Source: a bacterium (lineage in GTDB: Bacteria; UBA8248). From it: a stretch of DNA of 58,183 bases. The notes beneath the pieces were generated by a model. It was not told the origin of the DNA. It made no database searches and saw nothing but the letters and a program-made list of their open reading frames with translations. This document shows positions 31,347-43,839 of this stretch, one piece after another. Made by a program: the position numbers and the translations under genes. The stretch is taken from positions 1 to 58,183 of the forward strand of contig JAJDYR010000010.1 in assembly GCA_022825065.1 (NCBI GenBank), given 5' to 3'. Numbering within the stretch: position 1 is the first letter of the stretch; each line of letters opens with the position of its first letter.

Positions 31347-32882
31347 TCACTCCCACTCGATCGTGCCCGGCGGCTTGGAGGAGACGTCGTAGACCACGCG
31401 GTTCACGCCGCGCACCTCGTTGATGATGCGCGATGAGGCTTCGGCCAGCAAATCGGGAGGCAGGCGCGCCCAGTCCGCCGTCATCCCGTCCTGGCTGGTG
31501 ACGGCGCGGAGCGCGAGAGCGTTCTCATACGTCCTCGCGTCGCCCATCACGCCCACGGTGTTGACGGGCAGCAGCACGGCGAACGCCTGCCAGACCTTGT
31601 AGTAGTGATCGTGCTTGCGGAGCGTTTCGATGAAGATGGCGTCCGCCTCCTGCAAGGTTCTCACGCGCTTCTCCGTCACCTCGCCCAGAACGCGCACGGC
31701 CAGCCCCGGCCCCGGGAACGGATGCCGCCAGAGCATCTCGCGGGGCAGTCCCAACTCCTCGCCCGCCTCGCGCACCTCGTCCTTGAACAGTTCGCGCAGG
31801 GGCTCGATGAGCGCAAGCCTCATCCATTTGGGCAGTCCGCCCACGTTGTGGTGGCTTTTTATGGTCGCCGATGGCCCCTTGAACGAGACGCTCTCGATGA
31901 CGTCGGGGTAGAGCGTACCCTGGGCGAGGAACTTCACGTCGCCCAGCCTCCCCGCCTCGCGCTCGAACACGCGGATGAATATCTCGCCGATCCTCTTTCT
32001 CTTGGCTTCGGGGTGCGTGACGCCGCGAAGGGCGCTCAGGAATTCCCCGCTCGCGTCCACGTGCACGAGGTTGAGCCTTTCGCCGAAGGTCGCGACCACT
32101 TGCTCGGCCTCGTTCTTTCTGAGCAGGCCGTTGTCCACGAAGATGCAGGTGAGCCGCTCGCCTATCGCCTCTTTGACGAGCATCGCCGTGACGGAGGAAT
32201 CCACGCCGCCCGAGAGACCGCAAACCACGCTCCTTGGCCCTACCTGCACCCTGATGCGGTCGACCGCCTCCTCGATGAAGGAGCGCATCGTCCAATCGCC
32301 CGCGCATCCGCAAATCCTGCGCACGAAATTGTGGAGAAACTCCTTGCCGCGCGGGGTGTGCGCCACCTCCGGGTGAAACTGTATGCCGTAGCGCCGCCCG
32401 TCTTCGGACATCATCGCCGCCACGGGGGACCCGTCCGAACGCGCGAGCGACCTGTAGCCGGGCGGCGGCTCCTCTATAGTGTCCCCATGACTCATCCAGA
32501 CGGTCTCGTCACCGGAGGAGCCGAGAAAGATGCCGACGGGATCATCAATCTCCACCTGCGCGCGTCCGAATTCCCTTTTGGGATAGGGGCCGACTTTCCC
32601 GCCGAGCAGATGGGTCATGAGTTGCATGCCGTAGCAGATTCCCAGAATGGGGAGGTCGCTCTCGAACAGGGCGGTGTCGACCGAGGGGGAGCCGTTCTCG
32701 TACACGCTGCTCGGCCCGCCCGAGAGGATGACGCCCTTCGTGTGCGGACCCGTAATCTCGCGCCAATCCCGGGTGCACGGGTGAATCTCGCAATACACGT
32801 TCAACTCCCGCACGCGCCGGGCGATGAGCTGCGTATACTGCGAGCCGAAATCAAGTATGAGTATCTGCTCCCGCATCTTCAT
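31347..32882 (-). CDS. guaA: GMP synthase (glutamine-hydrolysing)
   Basis: Converts XMP to GMP with glutamine and ATP. 511 residues, normal length. Glutaminase domain: [20 protein letters not shown], catalytic Cys in [10 protein letters not shown], His/Glu in [11 protein letters not shown]. Synthetase: P-loop [17 protein letters not shown]-terminal dimerisation part with [15 protein letters not shown] and ending [15 protein letters not shown]. Downstream of guaB on the same strand, 240 bases apart, the usual guanine nucleotide pair though not tightly coupled here. Confidence 0.97.
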   Translation of the reverse strand: MKMREQILILDFGSQYTQLIARRVRELNVYCEIHPCTRDWREITGPHTKGVILSGGPSSVYENGSPSVDTALFESDLPILGICYGMQLMTHLLGGKVGPYPKREFGRAQVEIDDPVGIFLGSSGDETVWMSHGDTIEEPPPGYRSLARSDGSPVAAMMSEDGRRYGIQFHPEVAHTPRGKEFLHNFVRRICGCAGDWTMRSFIEEAVDRIRVQVGPRSVVCGLSGGVDSSVTAMLVKEAIGERLTCIFVDNGLLRKNEAEQVVATFGERLNLVHVDASGEFLSALRGVTHPEAKRKRIGEIFIRVFEREAGRLGDVKFLAQGTLYPDVIESVSFKGPSATIKSHHNVGGLPKWMRLALIEPLRELFKDEVREAGEELGLPREMLWRHPFPGPGLAVRVLGEVTEKRVRTLQEADAIFIETLRKHDHYYKVWQAFAVLLPVNTVGVMGDARTYENALALRAVTSQDGMTADWARLPPDLLAEASSRIINEVRGVNRVVYDVSSKPPGTIEWE

Positions 32883-33122
32883 TTCGGGATGCAGCGGCCG
32901 AACCGCCTCTCCCCCCCTCTATTCTGTGGCCCGCTCAGGAGCCGGGCGCCGGGCCGGCATCCCGTTCGCCTGGATGATGAACCGGGATCCCGCATCCCTC
33001 GGCAACCCGTCGCGTTCGTCTTGCCGGGCGCCGGGCGAAGCGCTTACACGGGACAGGCGCTCATCTGCACACACGCCCGCCGCGGCGCCGACGGGCGCCG
33101 CACCGGATTACGCTTTTATCAA

Positions 33123-34919
<1,797 letters not shown>

Positions 34920-36833
34920 TCAGCTCCGCAAGAAGCGCCTCCTCACGGGGCCGTCGCCCATCACGAGCATGACGGGCCGCCCATGCGGACAGGTCCATCT
35001 GCCCGGTGTTTTCTCGAGTTCCTCGACGAGGGAGGCCACCTCCTCGGGACGCATGGGGCGCGCCGCCTTCACCGCACCCTTGCAACTCATCCCCGCGATG
35101 ATGCCGTCGATGAGATCCGCGAAGCTCACGGGCTGCTCCATATCCGCCAGACCCTCCACGATCTTGCGCACGGCGCCTGCGGGGTCGCGGTCCGCCAGCA
35201 GCGCCGGCACGGCCCGAATCCGGTATTCCCCGGGACCCGCGCACTCGAGTTCAAACCCGGAGCGCAGCAGATCCTCATGGTGCGCCTCGATGCTCAACGC
35301 CTCCTCGGGCCGGAGGCGAACCTCCTCGGGCACCAGGCACGCCTGGCTGTCCACGCGGCCCTCCCGGAACTGGTCGCGGAAGCGGTTGTAGAGCACCCGC
35401 TCGTGCGCGGCGTGCTGATCGACGAAAACGAGTCCTTGCGGCGCGCCGAACAGCAGGAAGCACTCCTCCCATTGCCCCAGATAGCGGCACTGGGAAAGAA
35501 CCACCGGGTCCGCCGGATGGGGCGGCTGGAGGGCGCGCTCCATAGGCGAGGAAGCCGTCGATTCGGATGGGGAACTCACAGACTCGGTCGGATCGGAGTC
35601 AGCTGCCTCGGCTCCGGACGCAGGTTGTGAAGCTTCGTGCGATCCTCCCTCCGCCGAGACTCCGAAATCCCCGGCGGCGGCGCGATCACCAAAATATCCC
35701 CCGCCGCCCAGCAGGGCCGGCGCGGAAGGCCGGGCTGTGGGCGACCCGGTGCGCGCGGCGCTCTGTTCTGCGGCAGCACCCTGGACGGCGCGGCCTGCAC
35801 CCTGGTGGGCGAATTCGCGCCGCACGCTTTGGGGCCGCGCGCCCAGCACGGCGGCGACGCTCTCGCGCACGAGATCGTAGACGCCCGATGCGAAGCGGAA
35901 GCGCACCTCCTGCTTGGCGGGGTGGACGTTCACGTCCACGTCCTCGGGCGGCATGTCCAGAAAGAGGATGAAGACGGGGTGGCGCTTCACCGGCATGAAG
36001 CTGCGGTATGCCGCATACGCCGCGTGGACGAAAAGACGGTCACGGATGGGGCGTCCGTTCACGAACAGATACTGCGCGCCGCGCGTCGAGCGGTTGAGCC
36101 CGGGCGCGCCCGCCCAGCCGCTGAACGTCATGCTCCCGGATGAGGCGCGCGGAATTTTCAGAAGATGAGAAGCCGCCGCCTCACCCACGAGTTGCGCGGC
36201 GCGGGTCAAAACCCCTCCCGAGGCGTCCAGGTCGAGCAGCGTTCTCCTCCCGTGGCGCAGGATGAACGAAACGTTCGGGTTCGCCATGGCCGCCTGATTC
36301 GCCGCCTCCAGGCAGCGGGCGAGTTCGGTCTCTTTTCTTTTGAGGAATTTGCGCCTCGCCGGCACGTTATAGAACAACGAGCGCACGTCGACCCTCGTGC
36401 CGGGCGCGGCTCCCATCTCGGTGACGCGCTGGAGCTTGCCGCCCTCCACGCGCACCTCGGTCCCCAGGGGATCCCCCGGCCTTCTGGTCGTGATGGTCAT
36501 CTTCGAGACCGCGGCGATACTCGGCAGCGCCTCTCCCCGGAAGCCCAGGGTGGCGACGCGGCCCAGATCCCAATCCGTGGCTATCTTGCTCGTCGCGTGG
36601 CGCTCCAGACACAGCAGCGCGTCGTCCTCGCTCATGCCGTGCCCGTCGTCGACCACCTGCACACGCGCGGCACCGCCTGATTCCAGGTCGATTTCCACCC
36701 GCTCGGCGCCCGCATCAATGCTGTTCTCCACCAACTCCTTGAGGAGGGATGCGGGCCGCTGCACCACCTCGCCCGCGGCAATCTGGTTCGCGAGCGATTC
36801 GGGAAGTATGCGTATGCGGGATTCTTTGCTCAT
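34920..36833 (-). CDS. mutL: DNA mismatch repair protein MutL
   Basis: GHKL ATPase that links MutS to strand removal. 637 residues from ATG 36833 (MSKESRIRILPESLANQIAAG), preferred because GAGG lies six bases upstream; ATG 36863 is an alternative. ATPase motifs: ELVENSIDAG, VVDDGHGM, TLGFRGEALPSI. A low-complexity linker (about 370-440) is followed by the C-terminal domain with DQHAAHERVLYN, SCKGAVKAARPM and CPHGRPVMLV, the features of endonuclease-type MutL. The second Glu of the DQHA(x)2E(x)4E motif is Asn here. No mutS in the window. Confidence 0.95.
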   Translation of the reverse strand: MSKESRIRILPESLANQIAAGEVVQRPASLLKELVENSIDAGAERVEIDLESGGAARVQVVDDGHGMSEDDALLCLERHATSKIATDWDLGRVATLGFRGEALPSIAAVSKMTITTRRPGDPLGTEVRVEGGKLQRVTEMGAAPGTRVDVRSLFYNVPARRKFLKRKETELARCLEAANQAAMANPNVSFILRHGRRTLLDLDASGGVLTRAAQLVGEAAASHLLKIPRASSGSMTFSGWAGAPGLNRSTRGAQYLFVNGRPIRDRLFVHAAYAAYRSFMPVKRHPVFILFLDMPPEDVDVNVHPAKQEVRFRFASGVYDLVRESVAAVLGARPQSVRREFAHQGAGRAVQGAAAEQSAARTGSPTARPSAPALLGGGGYFGDRAAAGDFGVSAEGGSHEASQPASGAEAADSDPTESVSSPSESTASSPMERALQPPHPADPVVLSQCRYLGQWEECFLLFGAPQGLVFVDQHAAHERVLYNRFRDQFREGRVDSQACLVPEEVRLRPEEALSIEAHHEDLLRSGFELECAGPGEYRIRAVPALLADRDPAGAVRKIVEGLADMEQPVSFADLIDGIIAGMSCKGAVKAARPMRPEEVASLVEELEKTPGRWTCPHGRPVMLVMGDGPVRRRFLRS

Positions 36834-37149
36834 GGGGGTCCTCGTGTTGTTGTCCGTCGCCATCCAATGTCCCGCATTCAGGGAGAGTTGTCAAGCGATA
36901 ACCACAACATATTGCGCCTGCAATCACATAATTACGCCATATGATGGGATATTCACGACATCCAGGAAACATTTGGGAAACAAATCCGAAACCCGCAATT
37001 AACTATCACGAAACCTGCAAGACACGTCTTGCCCGTAGCCTTATGTATGCAGCAATGGGGCGGCAGCGTTCAATCGGCTCGAATCTTCATCCGTATGGGT
37101 CACTATTTTCCCAGAGCCCGCAGCGCCGGGCACAACGAAGGAGATGAGC
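36834..37149. other. Intergenic region between divergent mutL and the peptide importer
   Basis: AT-richer than its surroundings. AAGGAG for the binding-protein gene is at the right edge. I find no gene, strong promoter or clear palindrome; start signals for both transcripts must lie here. Confidence 0.4.
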
Positions 37150-38811
37150 ATGAACAAGGACGTACCGGATAACAAGCAGTTCAAACGTCGTGATTTTCTG
37201 AAAATCGGCGCAGGCGCCGCCGCAGGGGCAGGATTGTTACCGCTCCTGAAATACCTGCCCGCCGAGGCTGCCGCCGGCCGCGACACGCTCGTGGTCGTGA
37301 TCGGAAACGGCCCCAACAGCATGGACATCCACAGGAAGGGCACCAACCGTCCGAGCTATCAGGTCGCCGTGAACATCTACGACCGCCTCGTCACCTATGG
37401 GCGCAAGAAGCTGCCCGACGGCAACGTCATGTACGACTATCAGAAGATCGAACCGGAACTGGCCGAGTCCTGGAGCTTTGCGCCGGACGGCATGTCCGTC
37501 ACCTTCAAGATTCGCAAAGACGCCAGGTTCCACGACGGAAAACCCGTCACCGCCCATGACGTGAAATGGTCTTTCGACCGCGCGGTTTCGCTCGGCGGTT
37601 TTCCGGCCGTGCAGATGAAGGCGGGTTCGCTCATCAAGCCCGAGCAGTTCATCGCCCTAGATAAATACACCTTCAAGATCAATTTCATCCGCAAGAGCAA
37701 GCTCACGCTGCCCGACCTGGGCGTTCCCGTACCCCTCATCATCAATTCGGCCGCCGCCAAGGCCAAAGCCACGAAGGCCGACCCGTGGGCGACCGGGTAT
37801 CTGCACAAGAACCCGCAAGGGGGCGGGGCCTTCAAGCTGGAGCGTTGGAAGCCCGGCCAGCAGACCGTTTACATTCGCAACGATGAGTGGAAGTCGGGTC
37901 CCCTGCCCGGCGTGAAGCGGGTGATCGTCCGCGAGGTGGCGTCCGCCTCCACGCGCCGCGCCCTCCTGCTGCGTGGCGACGCCGACGTGTCCCTCGATCT
38001 CCCGCCGAAAGACACCAAGGAACTCACGAGCAACAAGAAGCTCAAGATCGCAGGAGTCCCCATCGAGAACTGCATCCACGCCGTAGGTCTCAACCTGAAC
38101 TTCAAGCCGTTCGCCGACGTGCGGGTCCGCCAGGCGATGGCCTACGCCATGCCTTATCAGAAGATATTCAAGGCGGCGGCCTATGAGCGCGGCCTGCCGC
38201 TTTGGGGAGCGAAATCCGCCGATCCCGCAGGCACGCTGTGGCCCCAGCCCTTCCCCTACGATACTAATCCAGACAAGGCGAAGGCGTTGCTCAAGGAGGC
38301 CGGCTACGCGGAGGGCTTCAAGGTCACGCTGTCGTTCAACCTGGGTCTCGCCTACTGGACGGAGCCGACGGCGCTTCTCATCCAGGAGGGACTCGGAAAG
38401 GTGGGGATTGAAGCGAAACTCGACAAGATCCCCGGCTCGGGCTGGAGGACGAAGGCGCTCGTGGAGAAGAAGCTCCCGATGCACCTCAAGAACTTCGGGG
38501 GCTGGCTGAATTACCCTGAGTATTATTTCTTCTGGGCCTATCAGCCCAAGCGCCTGTTCAACTCGATGAACTACAACAACCCAAAGCTGAACAAGCTGGT
38601 CGACGAGACTTTGCACATGCCGGTGGGCAGCCCCGGCTACGCGGAGCGCGTCAAGGCGTTCATTAAAATCGCCTTTGAGGACGTGCCCCTCATCCCGCTC
38701 TGGCAGCCCTATCTCGATGTCGCCATGCAAAAGCACATCGAAGGTTACGAATACTGGTTCCACCGTCAACTCGACGTGAGGCCGTTCAAGAAACTGCCGA
38801 AACAGGCCTGA
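37150..38811 (+). CDS. Oligopeptide-type ABC transporter solute-binding protein (family 5), Tat-exported
   Basis: 553 residues from ATG 37150, with AAGGAG six bases upstream; the ATG at 37144 is too close to it. The N-terminus carries a twin-arginine signal: KRRDFLKIGAGAAAGAGLLP then AEAAA, so it is exported folded. The mature part is SBP_bac_5-like: ELAESWSFAPDGMSVTFKIR, ARFHDGKPVTAHDVKWSFDR, DVRVRQAMAYAMPYQKIF and the DVPLIPLWQPY end. First gene of a five-gene importer (binding protein, two permeases, two ATPases). Ligand may be a peptide, a nickel-type or another small solute. Confidence 0.93.
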   Translation: MNKDVPDNKQFKRRDFLKIGAGAAAGAGLLPLLKYLPAEAAAGRDTLVVVIGNGPNSMDIHRKGTNRPSYQVAVNIYDRLVTYGRKKLPDGNVMYDYQKIEPELAESWSFAPDGMSVTFKIRKDARFHDGKPVTAHDVKWSFDRAVSLGGFPAVQMKAGSLIKPEQFIALDKYTFKINFIRKSKLTLPDLGVPVPLIINSAAAKAKATKADPWATGYLHKNPQGGGAFKLERWKPGQQTVYIRNDEWKSGPLPGVKRVIVREVASASTRRALLLRGDADVSLDLPPKDTKELTSNKKLKIAGVPIENCIHAVGLNLNFKPFADVRVRQAMAYAMPYQKIFKAAAYERGLPLWGAKSADPAGTLWPQPFPYDTNPDKAKALLKEAGYAEGFKVTLSFNLGLAYWTEPTALLIQEGLGKVGIEAKLDKIPGSGWRTKALVEKKLPMHLKNFGGWLNYPEYYFFWAYQPKRLFNSMNYNNPKLNKLVDETLHMPVGSPGYAERVKAFIKIAFEDVPLIPLWQPYLDVAMQKHIEGYEYWFHRQLDVRPFKKLPKQA

Positions 38812-38860
38812 AGCCGGTTCGCAACAAAGCAGCGCGTCCTTTGAAGGGGGGGACGATGTG

Positions 38861-39886
38861 ATGAAAGGCGATTCCCTGCTCCTGATCGGCCGGCGTCTCC
38901 TTCAGGCGGCGCCGGTCGTGATGGGCATCATCGTGGTGACGTTCATTCTGACGCGGGCCTTGCCGGGTGACCCGGCGGTGTTCTTCGCCGGGCCTGCGGC
39001 GGATGAGAAATCCATCGCCGAGATACGCGCTTCGCTGGGACTCGACAAAAGCTGGCCCGAACAATTCTGGGTCTACCTCCAGAATCTCGCGCGCGGGGAT
39101 CTGGGCAAATCCATCAGCACGGGCCAGCCCGTCATGGAAGAAATCGCCACGCGGCTTCCGGCTTCGCTCGAGCTCACGCTCATGGGCCTGCTTCTCGCCG
39201 TCGCCATCGCCATCCCTCTGGGAATACTCGCGGCCACGCGGCCCAACTCGTTCGTCGATCACCTCTGCCGGCTCGTTGTGACTATCGGGGTCTCGCTGCC
39301 TACCTTCTTCACCGGGTTGTTCCTCGTCTATATTTTCTATTTTCTGCTGGGACTCTCGCCCGCTCCCCTCGGACGCCTGAGCATCATCCACATCTCTCCC
39401 GACCACGTAACGGGTTTCTACCTGATCGACAGCCTCATCGCGGGTGATTTGGAGGTCTTTCGCGCAGCCCTCTCCCAGATGATTCTCCCCGCCTCGACAC
39501 TGGCGATTTTTGCCCTGGCCCCGCTCGCGCGGATGACGAGAGCCGCGATGCTGGGGGTGCTGTCGAGCGACTACGTGCGCACGGCACGGGCGAGCGGCTT
39601 ATCAAGCCGGACGGTGCTCTGGGTCTATGCCTTTCAAAACGCCATGCTTCCCGTTCTCACCACGCTCGGGATGGTGTTCTCATTCCTGCTGGGGGCGAAC
39701 GTTCTGGTCGAGAAAGTCTTCGCCTGGCCGGGCATCGGCTCGTTCGCCATCGAGGCCCTCATCGCCTCGGACTACGCCGCCGTGCAGGGGTTCGTTCTGG
39801 CCATGGCGTTGATGTACGTGCTCCTGAACCTGGCGATCGACATCCTCTATACGGTGGTCGATCCGCGTATCGGGCTGGAAGGCTGA
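38861..39886 (+). CDS. ABC transporter permease, DppB/OppB type
   Basis: Inner-membrane channel subunit, 341 residues, six hydrophobic segments. LIGRRLLQAAPVVMGIIVVTFILTRALPGDPA is the DppB N-terminal pattern (LLRRLL...TFxLxRxLPGDP); the EAA loop is ARMTRAAMLGVLSSDYVRTARASGLSSRTVLWVYAF, where the ATPase docks; it ends with DILYTVVDPRIGLEG. ATG 38861 follows a GGGGGGGACGAT stretch; GTG 38858 is adjacent. Second gene, 46-49 bases after the binding protein. Confidence 0.94.
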   Translation: MKGDSLLLIGRRLLQAAPVVMGIIVVTFILTRALPGDPAVFFAGPAADEKSIAEIRASLGLDKSWPEQFWVYLQNLARGDLGKSISTGQPVMEEIATRLPASLELTLMGLLLAVAIAIPLGILAATRPNSFVDHLCRLVVTIGVSLPTFFTGLFLVYIFYFLLGLSPAPLGRLSIIHISPDHVTGFYLIDSLIAGDLEVFRAALSQMILPASTLAIFALAPLARMTRAAMLGVLSSDYVRTARASGLSSRTVLWVYAFQNAMLPVLTTLGMVFSFLLGANVLVEKVFAWPGIGSFAIEALIASDYAAVQGFVLAMALMYVLLNLAIDILYTVVDPRIGLEG

Positions 39887-39888
39887 AC

Positions 39889-40734
39889 GTGAGCGCCCAT
39901 CTCCGGCACCTGCGCTACGTGATGGGGGAGAATCCCGTCACGCTTTTCTCATTCGTCCTTTTCTTTTTGCTGTTGGCCCTCGGTTTGTTCGGCCCCTGGC
40001 TCGCGCCCTACGACCCCCTCGCCAGCGACACGGCCAACGCTCTCAAGCCGCCTTCTTGGGCGCACCCGTTCGGCACCGATAATCTGGGGCGGGACGTTTT
40101 CAGCCGCGTGATCACGGCCACGCGGCTCGACCTCGCGATATCCGTGGCGGCCGTTTCGCTCTCCTTCGTCGCGGGAAGCGTCGCCGGCGTTTGCGCAGGC
40201 TATTTCGGAGGGGTGACGGACAAGCTCATCAGTCGTCTCACCGACACCATCATGGCGTTTCCCCTCTTCGTGCTGGCCATGGGCATCGTTTCGGCTCTGG
40301 GAAACACGATTGAGAACATCGTCTACACGACGGCGGTCATCAACTTCCCCTTCTACGCCCGCGTGGCGCGGGCAGAGGCGAATTCACGCCGTGAAGCGGG
40401 GTTCGTGGAAGCGGCGCGCCTCTCGGGGAATGGACACGGCCGGATCCTGCTCTTTCACATGGGACCCAACATCATGCCGCCGATGATGGTCCAGATATCG
40501 CTGAACATGGGTTACGCCATACTGAACGCGGCGGGACTCTCCTTCATCGGCCTCGGCGTCCGGCCCCCGACTCCCGAGTGGGGCATCATGGTGGCCGAGG
40601 GAGCCAAGTTCATCGTATCCGGCGAGTGGTGGCTGGCCATTTTCCCGGGAGCCGCCCTGATGCTCGCCGTGCTGTGCTTCAACCTCCTGGGCGACGGCCT
40701 CCGCGATCTGATCGACCCGAGAATGAGGACGTGA
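39889..40734 (+). CDS. ABC transporter permease, DppC/OppC type
   Basis: Second channel subunit, 281 residues. Starts GTG 39889, two bases after the DppB-type stop, and contains HPFGTDNLGRDVFSRVITATR (DppC signature), the EAA loop RVARAEANSRREAGFVEAARLSG, and the end LGDGLRDLIDPRMRT. The stop overlaps the next gene start as TGATG, so the operon is translationally coupled. Confidence 0.95.
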   Translation: MSAHLRHLRYVMGENPVTLFSFVLFFLLLALGLFGPWLAPYDPLASDTANALKPPSWAHPFGTDNLGRDVFSRVITATRLDLAISVAAVSLSFVAGSVAGVCAGYFGGVTDKLISRLTDTIMAFPLFVLAMGIVSALGNTIENIVYTTAVINFPFYARVARAEANSRREAGFVEAARLSGNGHGRILLFHMGPNIMPPMMVQISLNMGYAILNAAGLSFIGLGVRPPTPEWGIMVAEGAKFIVSGEWWLAIFPGAALMLAVLCFNLLGDGLRDLIDPRMRT

Positions 40735-41705
40735 TGGAATCCCGGAACCCTCTTCTCGCCGTCGATAATCTCTCGCTCGAATTCCGCACGCGCACAGGCG
40801 TCGTCAAGGCGCTCGAGAACGTCAGCTTCGAGATTGAAAAGGGGCAGACGGTCGGCGTCGTCGGCGAGAGCGGCTCGGGCAAGTCCGTGATGTCATACGC
40901 CATCATGGGGATTTCCGACCCGGCGGCGAGAATCACCTCGGGCCGGATTGTTTTCGGGGGTATTTCTCTGTTCGAAAAATCCGGGCAAGAACTGCAGGAG
41001 ATGCGCGGGCGTGAGATATCCATGATCTTCCAAAGCCCGAGAACTGCGCTGAACCCCATCCGGACCATCGGCAGCCAGCTGGAGGACGTCATCTATCGTC
41101 ACAGCAGCTTCCGCGGCCGGCAGATTCGCGGGCGAGCGCTCGATCTGCTCAACCAGGTCCACATCCCCGACCCGGAAAAGCGCTACCACGCCTATCCGTT
41201 CGAACTCTCCGGCGGCATGTGCCAGCGCGTGATGATCGCGATCGCCATCTCCTCCAACCCCTGGCTCCTGATAGCGGACGAACCCGTAACGGGTCTTGAC
41301 GTAACGACCCAGGCGGCGATCATGGACCTCATCAAGGACGCCGCGCGTGAGAGAAACATGGGAACGATCCTCATCACTCACGACCTCGGCCTCGCTGCGG
41401 AATACTGCGACAGGATAATCGTCATGCACTCGGGGCATGTTGTCGAAGTGGCTGATACCGAACACCTGTTCATGCGTCCGCGGCATCCCTACACGGCGAA
41501 ACTCATCGGCGCCACACCGAATGCGAGCAGAGACCTCGCCGAGCTTTCTTCGATTCCCGGCAACCTGCCGGATCTGCGCGCGGAACTCCCGGCTTGCCGC
41601 TACAGCGAGCGGTGCGAACACCTCAAAGAGGACTGCCTCGAGCCGCCGCTTCCCCGTCTGGAGACCGAAGCGGGCCATCTCGTCGCCTGCCGGTACCCTC
41701 TCTGA
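40734..41705 (+). CDS. ABC transporter ATP-binding protein, DppD/OppD type
   Basis: 323 residues from ATG 40734. Walker [17 protein letters not shown]; signature [15 protein letters not shown]; Walker [17 protein letters not shown]; switch His in [12 protein letters not shown]. The C-terminal oligopeptide extension has the Cys-bearing pattern [19 protein letters not shown] and LVACRYPL, matching the Cys-rich end that binds an iron-sulphur cluster in some members. Couples ATP hydrolysis to import with its DppF-type partner. Confidence 0.95.
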   Translation: MESRNPLLAVDNLSLEFRTRTGVVKALENVSFEIEKGQTVGVVGESGSGKSVMSYAIMGISDPAARITSGRIVFGGISLFEKSGQELQEMRGREISMIFQSPRTALNPIRTIGSQLEDVIYRHSSFRGRQIRGRALDLLNQVHIPDPEKRYHAYPFELSGGMCQRVMIAIAISSNPWLLIADEPVTGLDVTTQAAIMDLIKDAARERNMGTILITHDLGLAAEYCDRIIVMHSGHVVEVADTEHLFMRPRHPYTAKLIGATPNASRDLAELSSIPGNLPDLRAELPACRYSERCEHLKEDCLEPPLPRLETEAGHLVACRYPL

Positions 41706-42763
41706 TGGCCTTGCTCCAAACCGTCGACCTCCTGAAGAAGTTCCCGATCCGCCCGAGCGGCGCGATGGGAAGGGTCTGGAATTCGCTGCGGGGCATGGGG
41801 GGCGAAGAACGAGGCGAAGCGGTATATCTTCACGCTGTAGACGGCGTGACTTTCACGATCGAAGCGGGGGAGAGCGTCGGCCTCGTCGGCGAGTCCGGCT
41901 GCGGGAAATCCACCCTCGCCCGCTTGATCGCCCGCCTGCAGGACCCGACATCGGGCGCCATCGCCTTTGAGGGCAGGAACATCGGAGGGATTCCGGCGAG
42001 CCGTTTCATCCAGGGCGAGAAGCGCCGGAAAATCCAGATGGTTTTTCAGGACCCCACGGAAAGCCTGAATCCCGGGTTCACCACTTTTCGGGCGGTTGCC
42101 GACCCGCTCTTGCGCCTGGGGGGGATGCGCAGCGGACCTGAGCTCAGAAAGCGCGTGGAGGAACTCTGCGCTCTGGTGGGTCTCGCCCCCGAATTTCTGA
42201 CCCGCTACCCGCATCAACTCTCAGGCGGTCAGAAGGCGCGGGTAGGAATCGCCCGCGCGATAGCGCTCGAACCCTCGCTCCTCATTCTGGACGAGCCCAC
42301 CTCGGCCCTGGACGTTTCGGTTCAGGCGGTCATCCTGCATCTTCTCGAAGATTTGAAGAACCGCCTCGGGATGAGCTACCTGTTCGTCTCCCATGACCTG
42401 AACGTCGTCCGGCTGCTCTGCCAACGGGTACTGGTGATGTATCTCGGCAAGATCGTGGAGGCCGGTCCCACCCGGGAAATTCTGCGTCACCCCCGCCATC
42501 CCTACACCCGGGCGCTCCTCTCCGCCATACCCGCCATCAACACGACCGAGCGCACCGAGCGGGTGCGATTGACCGGCGAACCGATGAGTCCCATCGATCC
42601 TTCCCCGCACCTTTGCCGTTTTTACAGCCGTTGTCCCCAAAGAGAAGAGAGGTGCCGAGTGGAAATGCCGATGCTGACGCCTTACCCCGGCGGAATCGAG
42701 GCCGCCTGCCATTTTCCATCGGAGAAACGGGAAAATATCGGGACGCAAACGACTGTTTCCTGA
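41705..42763 (+). CDS. ABC transporter ATP-binding protein, DppF/OppF type
   Basis: 352 residues from ATG 41705 (overlapping the previous stop, TGATG). Walker A GESGCGKSTLARLI; Q-loop QMVFQDPTESLNP; signature LSGGQKARVGIARAI; Walker B LLILDEPTSALDVSVQ; His in FVSHDLNVV. The C-terminal extension again holds a Cys pattern (LCRFYSRCPQREERC ... AACHF). There is a family insertion before Walker A (about residues 20-50). Last gene of the importer; the next gene mazG is 192 bases on. Confidence 0.95.
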   Translation: MALLQTVDLLKKFPIRPSGAMGRVWNSLRGMGGEERGEAVYLHAVDGVTFTIEAGESVGLVGESGCGKSTLARLIARLQDPTSGAIAFEGRNIGGIPASRFIQGEKRRKIQMVFQDPTESLNPGFTTFRAVADPLLRLGGMRSGPELRKRVEELCALVGLAPEFLTRYPHQLSGGQKARVGIARAIALEPSLLILDEPTSALDVSVQAVILHLLEDLKNRLGMSYLFVSHDLNVVRLLCQRVLVMYLGKIVEAGPTREILRHPRHPYTRALLSAIPAINTTERTERVRLTGEPMSPIDPSPHLCRFYSRCPQREERCRVEMPMLTPYPGGIEAACHFPSEKRENIGTQTTVS

Positions 42764-42955
42764 GAAACGCTCGACGAAACCGGTGCAGACGATGCTCTCC
42801 CCCCTGCACGGCGGCGTCTCCCGTCAAGACATACCGCGCTCGCCCGTATCCGATCCGCCCATATCATGCGGCCTCCCCTGGGAGAGTCGTTGCCCGCCCG
42901 TGCGTGTTGCGCGTATACTGCGGGCGTCGGAATTCCCCAATCGTGAGGCCAAGCC

Positions 42956-43759
42956 TTGAGCGAGAACAAAAGCGGTTTCGAGCGCGCGGTGGAGGTCATG
43001 GCCCGCCTCAGAGCGCCGGACGGCTGCCCCTGGGACAAGGAGCAGGACCACCAGAGCCTCAAGCCCTATCTCGTCGAGGAAGCCTACGAGGTGATGGAGG
43101 CCATCGAGGCGGACGACCCCGCCATGCTCAAAGAAGAGTTGGGCGACCTCCTGCTCCAGGTGCTCTTCCACTGCCGGCTCGCCGAGGAGAAGGGCCTCTT
43201 CGACGCCGACGGGGCCGCTCGCGCCCTCGCTCAGAAGATGATCGACCGCCACCCCCACGTGTTCGAGGACGCCCTGGCCGAAACCAGCGGCGAGGTGCTC
43301 AGGAACTGGGAGATCAGCAAGAGAAAGGCGCGCGCGGTAGGAGACAACGGCGCGGCCTCCATTCTCGACGGCGTGCCCACCGCCATGCCCGCGCTCCAGC
43401 GCGCCCAGAGACTGCAGGGAAAGGCCTCGCGCGTAGGCTTCGACTGGCCGGACGCGGCCGGAGCGGCGGACAAGGTGGAAGAGGAATGGGCGGAGCTCAA
43501 GGCGGCGATGCAAAAAGGAGACCGCGAAGCGCTGGAGCAGGAGATGGGCGATCTTCTCTTCGCCGCCGTGAACCTCTCCCGCAAGCTCGGGGTGAGCGCC
43601 GAGGGGGCGGCCCGCGCCTGCATCGCGCGCTTCACCGAGCGTTTTCACCATATGGAACAGGCGCTGCGCGCCCGGGGACTCTCGCCCGAGGACGTGCCGC
43701 TAGAAGAGCTCGAAGCGCTTTGGAATGAAGCGAAAAAAGCCGGGAGGAGCGGAGGCTGA
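42956..43759 (+). CDS. mazG: Nucleoside triphosphate pyrophosphohydrolase MazG
   Basis: All-alpha NTP pyrophosphatase that clears non-canonical or excess NTPs; 267 residues with two MazG domains. The first has RLRAPDGCPWDKEQDHQSLK and EEAYEVMEAIEADD followed by KEELGDLLLQVLFH, giving the E-x2-E ... E-x2-D metal ligands; the second has KVEEEWAELKAAM and EQEMGDLLFAAVNLSRKL, also complete. TTG 42956 is supported by GAGG eight bases upstream. Followed by recD2. Confidence 0.95.
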   Translation: MSENKSGFERAVEVMARLRAPDGCPWDKEQDHQSLKPYLVEEAYEVMEAIEADDPAMLKEELGDLLLQVLFHCRLAEEKGLFDADGAARALAQKMIDRHPHVFEDALAETSGEVLRNWEISKRKARAVGDNGAASILDGVPTAMPALQRAQRLQGKASRVGFDWPDAAGAADKVEEEWAELKAAMQKGDREALEQEMGDLLFAAVNLSRKLGVSAEGAARACIARFTERFHHMEQALRARGLSPEDVPLEELEALWNEAKKAGRSGG

Positions 43760-43839
43760 CCCGGCTCTCGCTCTGACCCCGGCCATGCGCACCCGGTGAC
43801 GCACCGCCCCGCCCGCCCTGACGAAACCAGGATCGACCC

